Shown: positions 33,233 to 42,365, counted from the first letter of the stretch. The stretch: 42,388 nt of DNA from Bacteroidales bacterium (GCA_016930375.1 JAFGGU010000095.1:1-42388); one strand, 5' to 3'. The notes: a model not told the origin generated them from the letters alone. Made by a program: numbers and translations.

Positions 33233-35311
33233 ATGAAACGTACCATACTTTCTTTGCTGGCCATTCTTTTGATCACTGCCAACGCTTCTTCACAGGTAAT
33301 CAAACCTGTAAAATGGACCTATTCCACCCGGCAAATCAGTAAAGACCAGGTCGATCTAGTCTTTACGGCCGCCGTTCAAAGCCCCTGGCACCTTTACGGA
33401 CTTAATATCCCGGAGGGAGGTCCTATTCCGACTTCGATCAATTTTTCAGAAACGAAAGGTTTTGAGGTATTGGGGAAACCCACACAGTCGCCAAAACCTG
33501 AAATTGTCGATGACAAGATCTTTAATATGAAGCTTGAATTGCACAGCGGTAAGGTCATTTTTACACAGCGCGTCAGAATAATACAAACTGACAGCGTCAT
33601 CATCTCCGGGGTTGTGGATTTTATGACCTGCAGCGACATACAATGTGTGCCGGGGGATGATGAGTTTGTGTTCAGACTGAAAGGAACGGGGGAACAGTTG
33701 GCAGCAGCAGCGGCAGCGGCAGGAGCAGCGGCAGTAGAAGCAGCGGCAGCGATAGGGGCAGAAGCAGTCGATGAACAACAATCAGATTCTGTAGTATTTG
33801 ATACTGCGGCTGATTTTACTGCTTCTGCCACTGCTACTGCTACTGATGCTTCTACTGCCACTGCTACTGCCACCGATACTGCTAAAAAGTCACTGTGGGG
33901 AGTTTTCCTGCTGTCTCTGCTTGCCGGACTGGGCGGACTGCTGACACCCTGTGTGTATCCCATGATACCCATGACTGTTTCCTACTTCCTTCGGGGTAAT
34001 AAATCACGGGGAAAAGCAATATCACAAGCATTGGTTTTCGGCCTTTCCATTGTTTTTATTTATACACTCATCGGTATACTGGTGGCCGTTTTCAAAAATC
34101 CCAATGCAGTAAACAATTTCACAACACACTGGGCCACCAACCTTATTTTCTTTCTGATTTTCCTGATTCTCTCCGCTTCCTTCTTTGGCATGTTTGAAAT
34201 CATGCTTCCCTCCGGTCTTGCCAATAAAGTGGATCAGCAGGCGGACAAAGGTGGATATGTCGGCGCTTTTTTCATGGCCCTGGCCATGGCTATACTTTCC
34301 TTTTCATGCACAGGCCCAATTGTTGCCTCGCTGCTCATCAAAGCATCACAGGGTGAAGTTCTTGAGCCTGTCATCGGTATGATGGGTTTCTCACTTGTTT
34401 TTGCCCTTCCTTTTACCCTTTTTGCCATTTTTCCCTCCTGGCTGCAGAATCTGCCAAAATCTGGAAGCTGGCTCAATGCCATTAAAGTATTCTTTGCCTT
34501 TGTGATGCTGGCGTTTTCATTGTATTTCCTCGGAAAAATTGACCAGTCTTATCACCTGAACCTGATCAGCCGAGATCTGTTTCTCAGCGTTTGGATCGTG
34601 ATTTTTACACTCCTGGGCTTTTACTTGCTGGGAAAAATCAAATTTGCCCATGACAGCGACCTGACCCAGATTGGCGTTCCACGCTTTATTTTTGCTGTGG
34701 CCGTTTTTTCGTTTGCCTTCTATCTTTTTACAGGATTCCTGGGAAATGAATTGAAGGGTTTGTCCACGATATTGCCTCCTGCAGGGCAGTCACAAGGGGC
34801 TGCCCCTACTGCTGCTGCCCCTGCTACTGCCAATGCCCCCAATTCCATTTGTTCCAATCCGAAATATTCGGACTTCCTCTCCCTTCCCCATGGTTTGCAG
34901 GGATATTTTGAATACGAGGAAGCCCTCGCATGCGCCAGGGAAAAAAACAAACCTGTCCTTGTTGATTTCGTTGGTCATACCTGTTCCAATTGTAAAAAGA
35001 TGTACAGTGAGGTCTGGTCAGATCCCCGTGTACTGCAAAAACTTCGGGATGAATTCATTATTGTGGCTTTGTATACAGATGACAAAACAAAACTTCCGGA
35101 GAAGGAATGGGTCACATCAACCTCTGATGGGAAGATCAAGAACACCCTTGGAAAAAAGAACCAGGATTTTGAGATTACCCGGTTCAATTCCAATGCGCTG
35201 CCTCTATACGCTATTGTGGATGCCAACGGAAATGATCTTTCGAAAACCTATTATACCTATGATCCCGATATCGATAGGTTTCTGAATTGGCTGGAGGAGG
35301 CAATTCCGTAG
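33233..35311 (+). CDS. dsbD: thiol:disulfide interchange protein DsbD
   Basis: 692 residues. It carries electrons from cytoplasmic thioredoxin to periplasmic reductases. A signal peptide (about 1-20) is followed by the DsbD N-terminal domain (about 25-148) with its Cys pair in CSDIQCVPG, then a low-complexity linker (about 155-220). The CcdA-like membrane domain has about eight helices (about 223-510) with a Cys in LLTPCVYPMIPM and a second in SFSCTGPIV. Another Ala-rich linker (about 520-537) precedes a C-terminal thioredoxin domain with CSNC in VDFVGHTCSNCKKMYSEVW. Both linkers are built of imperfect GCA/GCG/ACT codon repeats. The stop TAG is part of the palindrome at 35308. Confidence 0.94.
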   Translation: MKRTILSLLAILLITANASSQVIKPVKWTYSTRQISKDQVDLVFTAAVQSPWHLYGLNIPEGGPIPTSINFSETKGFEVLGKPTQSPKPEIVDDKIFNMKLELHSGKVIFTQRVRIIQTDSVIISGVVDFMTCSDIQCVPGDDEFVFRLKGTGEQLAAAAAAAGAAAVEAAAAIGAEAVDEQQSDSVVFDTAADFTASATATATDASTATATATDTAKKSLWGVFLLSLLAGLGGLLTPCVYPMIPMTVSYFLRGNKSRGKAISQALVFGLSIVFIYTLIGILVAVFKNPNAVNNFTTHWATNLIFFLIFLILSASFFGMFEIMLPSGLANKVDQQADKGGYVGAFFMALAMAILSFSCTGPIVASLLIKASQGEVLEPVIGMMGFSLVFALPFTLFAIFPSWLQNLPKSGSWLNAIKVFFAFVMLAFSLYFLGKIDQSYHLNLISRDLFLSVWIVIFTLLGFYLLGKIKFAHDSDLTQIGVPRFIFAVAVFSFAFYLFTGFLGNELKGLSTILPPAGQSQGAAPTAAAPATANAPNSICSNPKYSDFLSLPHGLQGYFEYEEALACAREKNKPVLVDFVGHTCSNCKKMYSEVWSDPRVLQKLRDEFIIVALYTDDKTKLPEKEWVTSTSDGKIKNTLGKKNQDFEITRFNSNALPLYAIVDANGNDLSKTYYTYDPDIDRFLNWLEEAIP

Positions 35312-35335
35312 AGACGCAAAATTTTGCGTCTCTAC
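35308..35335. repeat. GTAGAGAC-type perfect 28-bp palindrome
   Basis: GTAGAGACGCAAAA joined to its exact reverse complement with no loop. It supplies the dsbD stop codon (TAG at 35309-35311) and lies between the convergent dsbD and M1 peptidase genes, where it can act as a terminator hairpin on both strands. Confidence 0.9.
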
Positions 35336-35338
35336 CAA

Positions 35339-38314
35339 TTAAAACATCCTGTTCTTTAATTTAAACGGATTGATGGCATTGAAATCGATGACGTACCGGA
35401 TAGTCTGCCAGTAATTATCTGTCAATGCTTTGTTTACCTCCGAAATATCATGCGAGGTGACCACTGGAAAATAAACCTTTACAAAATTTCCAAGGCTTGC
35501 CATAACCCCCGTTTCATAAGCTACTTTCTCAGATTCAACCGATACTTCCGCTGACAGATCCCAGATTTGGTCTCCTGCGCCCGAGTATGTGCCGGCAGTG
35601 GCATACAAATACAGGGGTACCTTGGGAATGCGCAAGGTTACTCCGAGGGTTGCCAGCCATTTGTCCGAAAAAGCAAAAGGAACATTGGTAGCAAAACCAC
35701 CTTCATTCATCACAAATTGCTGCGAAAGTAACGCCTGCCGGTTAGGATCCGTTATATCCTCAAACCTGCCGAGGTAAAGATGTTCAAATTTGTAATCATA
35801 AATGCCTGAATTGCCGCTGAGCCGAATTGCATAATGGTCTTTCATATCGTATTCCTTAAAAAGGAATCCTGAGGCGAAAACCCTGAAAGAGATGGCATTC
35901 ATCGCATACCGCATGGCATGCGTATAATTCAGCTCCAGGGATGAGCGAACGAAATCATTGTTGGCCTCAAAATTAAGATTGATTCTGTAAGGATTAAAAA
36001 TTTTTGGATTGGAGTAGCCAATATCAGCAGTGGCAAAGAAATTATCCATGGCGTATTTTCTATAAATACGCATCCGTTCTGTTGCTGAAACCAAGCCCAA
36101 TTTCACGGTCTTTTTAACAGGATTTTGTGCGCTTGCATTCTTTAAGGTAATCAGCAACTCTCCCCGGATACGTTTGTAGCTTTGGCCGTTTTCAATGCCT
36201 TGTCCGAACCGCCGCGCATCCAAACTCAGCTGAAAGGCTTGAAACATGGAAGATCGGGGATAAAGATTGAAGGAAATTCTTCCCATTCCCGATATATCGC
36301 GATTACCCAAACCGAACATGGGGGCGAGCTGATATTCCAATGTTTGCTGGGGGAGTAAAGGACTGTACAGCAATATGCCCAATTGTGTTTTGTTGTAATT
36401 GTTCCAGCCAATAGCCGGCATAATGCCAACTGAAGTTTTATAGGATTTTTCCAATATCTGCAAGGGATGAATGTCCATTGGTTCAATCCGTCGGAGTAAT
36501 CCATGGGTTCTAAGTGTATTATTCCTTCGGTTTATCTCCGGAATGGGGCTTTTATTGAACAGCTTTATTCTTTCCGCCTCCTTCAGCGGCAGTTCAAGCC
36601 ACTGCTTACCGGTGAATCCGGTGAACCATTTCTCCTGCAACACACTATCCCCGCCCAGGGATGCAATATGCAAAGGGGAGGAGATCCGGCCGGAATTCTT
36701 CACCAATACCTGGTCCTTCCTGGTTCTTTTGACTGCATAATCCATTTTCTCTGAAGTATTCAGAAGATCATTAAAAAACCAGGAAAGGTTTTCACTGCAA
36801 GCGATCTCAAATTCCGCGCGCAAATCTTCAGGGTCGGGATGACGGAACTGCCACTTCCGGTAAAATTGCTGCATAATGTTGTTGAACTTTTCTTCACCCA
36901 GGTACTGCAGAAGATAATTCCAGACAAGGGCTGACTTTTGATATACAATCATACCATAATTCATGGAGGTATACTGTTCGCTGGTAAGATTGAGGGGTTG
37001 ATCCATGTTGGATCTTGCTGACAGCAGGTAGAGATAGTAATAATAATCACTGAACGGCAGGTCATCCACATTCAGTTTCCCTGCTATTGCACCGGATTCA
37101 ATCAGCATTTGATGAAGCTTTAACTGCGGATACTTGGTAGTCATGTATCGCATCTCGCTGAACGTGTTTAATCCTTCGTCGAGAAAAGGGTACTTCCTTT
37201 CATTGAAACCCAGCACGCCATAAAACCAGTTATGACCAACTTCGTGCATGATGAAATTCTCAAGCATTACAGCTGTATTTGTATTCCCTACAACGGTAAT
37301 GGTTGGATACTCCATGGCACCTCCGGCTTCAAGCGCACCATAAACGGCAGTGCAATTGTCGTAAGGATAATCCCCATACCAGGCAGAATAATACCTGATT
37401 GCGTCATTGATATATTGGATCGCATCTTTCCAGACCTCTTTCTGCATTTCAGTATACATAGCCCAGGTAGTCACCTTTCTGCCACCTGAAAGAAGGACCT
37501 CACCTTTCAATACCCGATAACGCTTGTCGGCAAACCAGGCAAAGTCATGTATATTCCTCCCGGAATAACGGATTGTTTTGAGTTCGTGGTCAGATGCCGG
37601 AATGTTCTGAACCGTTGTTGTATCCTTTGATTTTTCCTCAAGCCATTGAAGCTCTTCATTTGTCAAAAGATTCCCGGTGGCACCGACAACATAATTCTTC
37701 GGAAGCGTGATGGTAACATCGAATGAGCCAAATTCCGAATAGAACTCACCCTGATCGAGATAGGGCATCTGATTCCAACCGTGCCTGTCATACACTGCCG
37801 GTTTCGGGTACCATTGGGATACCTGGTAAGCCTGACCTTTATGGCCGAATCTCGAAAAAGAACCGGGCAACTTAACATAAAATGGCGTTGTAATGATGAT
37901 GGTATCTCCCGGATGCAGGATATCATTCAGGATTAGTTTGCAGATATCTTTATGGCGGTCATCCGGCAACCAGGCAATGCTCCCGCCATTCACCCTGAAA
38001 TCAAGCGAATCGATATACCCCCTTTCCTCCTCCGAAGCATATTGAAACCGTGTGCTTCCGGATTCAAGAAGTTGTAGGGCCATTGCCGTGGAATTATCCT
38101 TATAGGCATTGGGCCAGATATGAAACCATAAAAAGCTCAGGTCATCCGGAGAATTGTTGATATACTGTACTGATTCAAATCCTCTCAATGTATGTTGAAT
38201 ATCATCAAGGGAAACGGACAGTGTATAATTCACCTCCTGCTGGAAATAGGATTGTGAAAACATACCCTGTAAACATGCTGTGCCCAGCAGAAGTAATAAA
38301 AGCCTCATTTTCAT
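35339..38314 (-). CDS. secreted M1-family metallopeptidase
   Basis: 991 residues with a signal peptide of about 20 residues. The N-terminal M1 beta domain (about 25-210) leads to the catalytic domain with the exopeptidase motif GALEAGGAMEYP and the zinc site HEVGHNWFYGVLGFN followed by FLDEGLNTF (HExxH plus Glu). The C-terminal 350 residues are beta-rich, with many alternating aromatic strands and an ending (INPFKLKNRMF) that could be an outer-membrane-type or Bacteroidota-specific C-terminal domain. It probably trims peptides in the periplasm or at the cell surface. The start could be the first or third codon (both Met). Confidence 0.9.
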   Translation of the reverse strand: MKMRLLLLLLGTACLQGMFSQSYFQQEVNYTLSVSLDDIQHTLRGFESVQYINNSPDDLSFLWFHIWPNAYKDNSTAMALQLLESGSTRFQYASEEERGYIDSLDFRVNGGSIAWLPDDRHKDICKLILNDILHPGDTIIITTPFYVKLPGSFSRFGHKGQAYQVSQWYPKPAVYDRHGWNQMPYLDQGEFYSEFGSFDVTITLPKNYVVGATGNLLTNEELQWLEEKSKDTTTVQNIPASDHELKTIRYSGRNIHDFAWFADKRYRVLKGEVLLSGGRKVTTWAMYTEMQKEVWKDAIQYINDAIRYYSAWYGDYPYDNCTAVYGALEAGGAMEYPTITVVGNTNTAVMLENFIMHEVGHNWFYGVLGFNERKYPFLDEGLNTFSEMRYMTTKYPQLKLHQMLIESGAIAGKLNVDDLPFSDYYYYLYLLSARSNMDQPLNLTSEQYTSMNYGMIVYQKSALVWNYLLQYLGEEKFNNIMQQFYRKWQFRHPDPEDLRAEFEIACSENLSWFFNDLLNTSEKMDYAVKRTRKDQVLVKNSGRISSPLHIASLGGDSVLQEKWFTGFTGKQWLELPLKEAERIKLFNKSPIPEINRRNNTLRTHGLLRRIEPMDIHPLQILEKSYKTSVGIMPAIGWNNYNKTQLGILLYSPLLPQQTLEYQLAPMFGLGNRDISGMGRISFNLYPRSSMFQAFQLSLDARRFGQGIENGQSYKRIRGELLITLKNASAQNPVKKTVKLGLVSATERMRIYRKYAMDNFFATADIGYSNPKIFNPYRINLNFEANNDFVRSSLELNYTHAMRYAMNAISFRVFASGFLFKEYDMKDHYAIRLSGNSGIYDYKFEHLYLGRFEDITDPNRQALLSQQFVMNEGGFATNVPFAFSDKWLATLGVTLRIPKVPLYLYATAGTYSGAGDQIWDLSAEVSVESEKVAYETGVMASLGNFVKVYFPVVTSHDISEVNKALTDNYWQTIRYVIDFNAINPFKLKNRMF

Positions 38315-38332
38315 GATAGAACGCTAAATTTT

Positions 38333-38340
38333 CAAATATA
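38333..38340 (-). promoter_or_regulatory. -7 promoter element for M1 peptidase gene
   Basis: TATATTTG on the minus strand is an exact TAnnTTTG, 18 bp upstream of the ATG at 38314. The leader would be about a dozen bases. Confidence 0.5.
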
Positions 38341-38384
38341 TAACTTCGGATCATAAGTTTTTCATGTCATTATGTCTGCTATAA

Positions 38385-38436
38385 TGGCATATATATGCCA
38401 CTATGGCATTAAAATGGGACTGGCATTTTTTTTGTC
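38385..38436 (+). promoter_or_regulatory. hsp20 control region: TGGCAT palindrome and sigma-54-like element
   Basis: TGGCATATATATGCCA (38385-38400) is a perfect 16-bp palindrome. A third TGGCAT follows at 38404 and a fourth at 38421. The fourth is followed by seven T and TGTC, giving TGGCAT(T7)TGTC. Its GG and G sit 12 bases apart, as in the -24/-12 sigma-54 consensus, but the -12 GC is GT. No TAnnTTTG box is visible here. It may be an operator or an unusual sigma-54-like promoter; neither is proven. Confidence 0.45.
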
Positions 38437-38478
38437 ATTTCTACGATGTAAAGTTAATAGATTGTTTAACTAAAATAT

Positions 38479-38484
38479 AGGAGG
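38479..38484 (+). promoter_or_regulatory. perfect Shine-Dalgarno for hsp20
   Basis: AGGAGG lies eight bases before the ATG at 38493. Most genes in this window lack such a site, as is normal for Bacteroidota, so it is notable and confirms the start. Confidence 0.8.
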
Positions 38485-38492
38485 ATTTAACC

Positions 38493-38924
38493 ATGTTACC
38501 TTCACTGAGAACTAGAACTGCCTGGCCGAATTTGGTGGAAGAATTTTTTAACGGAGACCTGTTCCCCAGGTTTATGGATGCTGAAAGCAAACAAAGTCTG
38601 CCTGCCGTGAATATTATTGAAAGCAAGGAAGACTATCGTATTGATGTAGCAGCCCCGGATTTGAACAAGGAAGACTTCAAAGTCAACCTCGAAAACAATG
38701 TACTCACCGTTTCTTCGGAAAAGGAAGAAAAGCAGGAAGACAAGGATGAAAAAGTGATGCGGAAAGAATTCAGCTATTATTCTTTCAGCCGGTCGTTCAC
38801 GCTGCCCCTGACCGTGAATGCCGAAAAGATCAGGGCTACTCATAAAGATGGTATCCTGCAGGTAATTATCCCGAAAAAGGAAGAAGCCAAGGAAAAACCA
38901 TCCCGCGAGATCAAGATATCATAA
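38493..38924 (+). CDS. Hsp20/alpha-crystallin small heat-shock protein
   Basis: 143 residues. The alpha-crystallin domain spans about 38-130 with PAVNIIESKEDYRIDVAAPDLNKEDFKVNLENNVLTVSSEKEE, FSRSFTLPLTVNAEKIRATHKDGILQVIIPK and a short C-terminal Lys-rich tail ending IKIS (an I-x-I anchor). It is an ATP-independent holdase that assembles into oligomers. Expression looks strongly controlled: palindromic upstream element, perfect Shine-Dalgarno and hairpins after the stop. Confidence 0.95.
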   Translation: MLPSLRTRTAWPNLVEEFFNGDLFPRFMDAESKQSLPAVNIIESKEDYRIDVAAPDLNKEDFKVNLENNVLTVSSEKEEKQEDKDEKVMRKEFSYYSFSRSFTLPLTVNAEKIRATHKDGILQVIIPKKEEAKEKPSREIKIS

Positions 38925-38929
38925 ACATT

Positions 38930-39015
38930 AGATGCGCAATACTTAGCGCATCTCTTTTACTCTGCTTTCAAAACACCCTTCAAGCGGATGAAAACCCTTG
39001 AAGGGTGTTTTTTTT
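38930..39015 (+). terminator. tandem hairpins terminating hsp20
   Basis: The first hairpin is AGATGCGC...GCGCATCT (38930-38953) followed by CTTTTAC. The second is a perfect 14-bp stem (38971-38984 with 38997-39010, AAACACCCTTCAAG) followed by a continuous T-run to 39014, a strong Rho-independent terminator. Confidence 0.85.
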
Positions 39016-39079
39016 GAAAAAAATCGTAATTTGGATTTTCCAAAACACCCGGCAAATTAATAAAACAGGAGTATTAGTC

Positions 39080-40459
39080 ATGAAAGTAATCAGTTTAGTA
39101 ATCGCAAGTTTGGTCATTATGTATTCATGTTCATCGGATAAAACGAAATCTATGAAAAACGAAAGTAAGGTGGGGCTCATCACCCTAGACCCCGGGCATT
39201 TTCATGCATCGCTTATCCAAAAGACCATGTATACCCAGGTCGATTCCAACGTGTATGTTTTTGCACCAGCCGGAAATGACCTGGAAGATCATCTGAAAAG
39301 GATCGGGGATTACAATAAACGGTCAGATGATCCAACCAGGTGGAACGAGATCGTATATACAAACCCGGACTTTCTTGAAAAAATGCTGGCTGAAAAGCCC
39401 GGGAATGTTGTTGTTCTTGCCGGAAATAACCAAAAAAAGACACAGTATATAAAGGCTTCCGTGGAGGCAGGTTTGAATGTGCTTTCGGATAAGCCCATGA
39501 CGATTAATATGGACAATTTCAACCTTTTAAAGGAATCCTTTGAAGTTGCGCAGGAGAAAGGAGTGTTGTTGTACGATATCATGACTGAGCGAAGCGAGAT
39601 TACTACCATCCTTCAGAAAGAGTTTTCTATGAATCCTGATATTTTTGGCACTCTCGAAAAGGGGACCCTTGATAATCCTGCAATCACTAAAGAAAGTATA
39701 CATCACTACTATAAATTTGTTTCGGGTGCTGCCCTGAAACGTCCTGCCTGGTTCTTTGACGTTCAGCAGCAGGGTGAAGGTATTATTGATGTTACCACTC
39801 ACCTAGTTGACCTTATACAATGGGAGTGTTTTCCTGAGCAGATCATTGATTACACCCATGACATCGACTTGATCGATGCAAAGCGCTGGCCTACAATCAT
39901 CTCATTATCTGAATTTAAAGAGGTCACGAAGCTACCGGCATATCCTGAATACCTGATGAAGGATGTTCAGGATACCGTCCTGAATGTATACGCCAACGGT
40001 GAGATCAATTATAAAATTAAAGGTGTGTCTGCCAGGGTATCGGTGGTATGGAACTTCAAAGCTCCCGAAGGGGGTGGCGATACGCACTATTCAATGATGC
40101 GCGGGACCCGGGCTAATTTAATAATCCGTCAGGGCAGGGAACAGAATTATAAACCCACATTATATATCGAACCGGTTGGTGAAATCAATGCGGATGAATA
40201 TACAGGGTTGCTCTCGGAAGCTGTCCGAAAAATCCAGGTTAAATACCCGGGAGTGGAAGTGAAAAGAACAACCGGTTACTGGGAGGTTGAGATTCCCGAA
40301 AAATACAGGATAGGACACGAAGAACATTTTGCCCAGGTGACAGAAAGGTACCTTCAGTACCTGAAAGAAGGTAAATTGCCTGATTGGGAGGTGCCCAATA
40401 TGCTGGCCAAATATTATACGCTGGCAAAAGCCCTGGAAATTGCACAACAGAAAAAATAA
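39080..40459 (+). CDS. putative oxidoreductase lipoprotein, Gfo/Idh/MocA-type
   Basis: 459 residues from the ATG at 39080. It has a lipoprotein signal with Cys17 in LVIMYSCSS; a longer frame from 39005 would bury it. The N-terminal Rossmann-like half includes GNVVVLAGNNQKKTQYIKASVEAGLNVLSDKPMT, which resembles the Gfo/Idh/MocA EKP loop (here DKP). The C-terminal part fits the Bacteroidota-specific oxidoreductase C-terminal domain. A glycine-rich GxGxxG is not obvious near residue 35 (VGLITLDPGHFHASL), so cofactor binding is uncertain. Probably an envelope sugar-processing enzyme. Confidence 0.75.
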   Translation: MKVISLVIASLVIMYSCSSDKTKSMKNESKVGLITLDPGHFHASLIQKTMYTQVDSNVYVFAPAGNDLEDHLKRIGDYNKRSDDPTRWNEIVYTNPDFLEKMLAEKPGNVVVLAGNNQKKTQYIKASVEAGLNVLSDKPMTINMDNFNLLKESFEVAQEKGVLLYDIMTERSEITTILQKEFSMNPDIFGTLEKGTLDNPAITKESIHHYYKFVSGAALKRPAWFFDVQQQGEGIIDVTTHLVDLIQWECFPEQIIDYTHDIDLIDAKRWPTIISLSEFKEVTKLPAYPEYLMKDVQDTVLNVYANGEINYKIKGVSARVSVVWNFKAPEGGGDTHYSMMRGTRANLIIRQGREQNYKPTLYIEPVGEINADEYTGLLSEAVRKIQVKYPGVEVKRTTGYWEVEIPEKYRIGHEEHFAQVTERYLQYLKEGKLPDWEVPNMLAKYYTLAKALEIAQQKK

Positions 40460-40482
40460 ACAAGTCCGGATTACTTTTTCCC

Positions 40483-40490
40483 TATATTTG
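40483..40490 (+). promoter_or_regulatory. -7 promoter element for ECF sigma gene
   Basis: TATATTTG is an exact TAnnTTTG, 19 bp before the sigma-factor ATG at 40510. It rules out the longer frame starting at 40384 inside the upstream gene. Confidence 0.6.
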
Positions 40491-40509
40491 TGTTGCACCG
40501 CAACATGAC

Positions 40510-41091
40510 ATGAATCAAAACCAACATCTCTGGCTAAGCTTTCTTCAGGGCGATAAGAATGCCCTTTCAGAGATTTTCCTGCTATATCATGATGACCTTT
40601 ACAGGTATGGATTGAAACTGGCCGGTAACGAAAGCATGGTGAAAGATGCTATTCAGGACTTGTTTCTGAAACTTTGGAAGAACCGGTCAAACCTCAAGCC
40701 CATAGAAATCCTCAAGCCCTATCTTTTTAAATCGCTCCGCAATCATCTGATTGATAGTTTGGAACTAACCAAACCGGTGATTCCCATGGAAGAAGATTTC
40801 GAACATCCTTTTGAAATTGCCTATTCTGCTGAAGATTTTGTGATAAATACAGAGGTTACGGAGGATCTACGCCGACAGGTGATCGATGCCCTGAATAAAC
40901 TCATGCCCCGGCAGCGTGAGGCCATCTATCTCCGGTATTTTGAAGAACTTGATTTTGAAACCATTGCAGGAGTGATGGACATTAATGTGCAATCCGTCAG
41001 GAACACACTGCACAGGGGTATATCTGCTCTCCGCGAACTTATGTTGATACATCCTTTTCTTCTTCTTCTGGGGAAATTTCTGCCCGCGTAA
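40510..41091 (+). CDS. ECF-type RNA polymerase sigma factor
   Basis: 193 residues. Region 2 (about 18-85) includes LYRYGLKLAGNESMVKDAIQDLFLKLWKNR; region 4 (about 125-180) includes LMPRQREAIYLRYFEELDFETIAGVMDINVQSVRNTLHRGISALREL. It is of the FecI-like class used with FecR anti-sigma factors in Bacteroidota. The frame is open from 40384, but the -7 box and family length point to 40510. The FecR gene follows after 90 bp, and the regulated SusC/SusD-type genes should lie beyond the right edge. Confidence 0.92.
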   Translation: MNQNQHLWLSFLQGDKNALSEIFLLYHDDLYRYGLKLAGNESMVKDAIQDLFLKLWKNRSNLKPIEILKPYLFKSLRNHLIDSLELTKPVIPMEEDFEHPFEIAYSAEDFVINTEVTEDLRRQVIDALNKLMPRQREAIYLRYFEELDFETIAGVMDINVQSVRNTLHRGISALRELMLIHPFLLLLGKFLPA

Positions 41092-41181
41092 TACTAATTT
41101 TTATTTTTTCTCCGATCACTGAGTATAAATTGTAAATTCTTCCGTGTTAATTTAAGGTTGAATATTAATAGGAATGAATTG

Positions 41182-42267
41182 ATGAATAATAAAGATTATA
41201 ACCATGCAGGTGATTTTATCCTGGATGATTCTTTCAGAGAGTATACTGAGGGAACCCGGAAAGAATCGGTTAATTATTGGAATGCCTGGATTCTGGAACA
41301 TCCTGAAAAAAAAGAAGAAGTAAGCAAGGCCAGGAACATACTTCTTACTTTACTCAGCCATCATAAAAAAGAAATCAGTGCGGACAAGCATGAGGCCTTC
41401 AGGATTCTGCTTGACAGGGTTGAGAATCAGGATGCCAATCTGACGGGGAACCGCCAGCTGCCCCACCCGCTCAAACGCTTTCTCAATCGTACTTGGGCCG
41501 CAGCTGCAGCTGTAATCCTGTTTTCAATTGGTTTGGCCTGGGTATGGTATGCTTTACTAAACAGGAGTGAGATCAAAAATCAAGAGGCAACCTATAACGA
41601 GATCATTGTTCCGATCGGTGAAAAATCACAGGTTATTCTTTCTGACGGAACGCATGTTTGGATCAACTCGGGGAGTCGTTTTAAATATCCCTTATGTTTC
41701 GGGCAAGATTCAAGGGATGTTTCACTGGAAGGAGAAGCATATTTTGATGTAACAAAAGGTGAAAAGACCTTTACTGTCACTACGCACGATGCCAGAATTC
41801 AGGTGCTTGGAACCGCCTTTAACGTCAAATCATACCCGGAGGATAAGAAAACGCAAACCACGGTTATCCGGGGTCTTGTAAGGGTAATGAGCAAGGAAAG
41901 GGGAACCCAGCCTGTTTTGATCGGACCTGAACAAATGGCTGTGATTAAGGATGAACCGGAAAATACTGTGAATTCAAATGATACACGCAATCTCAGCGTA
42001 GTCGACAAGGTCAACACTGGCGTAATTACATCCTGGAAAGACCAGTTGCTGATCTTTGCAGATGAAACTTTTGAAGATATTGCCATAAAAATGGAAAGGT
42101 GGTATAATATAAAGGTAAGTATTGAAGATGAAGATTTAAAAAAGCAGAGATATAACGGAAAGTTTGTGAATAATGAAACCGTTTACCAGGTTCTCGAGGC
42201 CATTGAGGTAACAACACCGATTCAATATACCGTCAGGGAGGATGAAATTATTATTACCAGAAAATAA
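41182..42267 (+). CDS. FecR-family anti-sigma factor
   Basis: 361 residues from the ATG at 41182 (a TTG at 41158 is in frame but less likely). The cytoplasmic N-terminus (about 1-100) would hold the ECF sigma factor, and one transmembrane helix (about 106-126) follows. The periplasmic FecR domain (about 140-240) has IIVPIGEKSQVILSDGTHVWINSGSRFKYP, FDVTKGEKTFTVTTHDARIQVLGTAFNVKSYPEDKKTQTTVIRG. The C-terminal DUF4974-type domain (about 290-361) is ISWKDQLLIFADETFEDIAIKMERWYNIKVS-like. It would release the sigma factor when a TonB-dependent transporter signals substrate. Confidence 0.93.
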   Translation: MNNKDYNHAGDFILDDSFREYTEGTRKESVNYWNAWILEHPEKKEEVSKARNILLTLLSHHKKEISADKHEAFRILLDRVENQDANLTGNRQLPHPLKRFLNRTWAAAAAVILFSIGLAWVWYALLNRSEIKNQEATYNEIIVPIGEKSQVILSDGTHVWINSGSRFKYPLCFGQDSRDVSLEGEAYFDVTKGEKTFTVTTHDARIQVLGTAFNVKSYPEDKKTQTTVIRGLVRVMSKERGTQPVLIGPEQMAVIKDEPENTVNSNDTRNLSVVDKVNTGVITSWKDQLLIFADETFEDIAIKMERWYNIKVSIEDEDLKKQRYNGKFVNNETVYQVLEAIEVTTPIQYTVREDEIIITRK

Positions 42268-42335
42268 TCAAACCAATTATACTCATAAAATAACCTGCTG
42301 CCTATGAAATAATCCACTAAAGAATGTAAAAGAAA

Positions 42336-42365
42336 GATCGGAAAATGCGCTAACATCTTCCGATC
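42336..42365 (+). other. hairpin in the gap after FecR
   Basis: GATCGGAA (42336-42343) and TTCCGATC (42358-42365) form an 8-bp perfect stem with a 14-base loop. No T-run follows, so it is more likely a leader structure of the next gene than a terminator. Nothing else is visible between 42268 and the window end. Confidence 0.35.

Noticed and set aside
33394..33972. Minus-strand frame of 192 codons in dsbD
   Set aside because: Its low-complexity Ala/Val stretch is the complement of the DsbD codon repeats.
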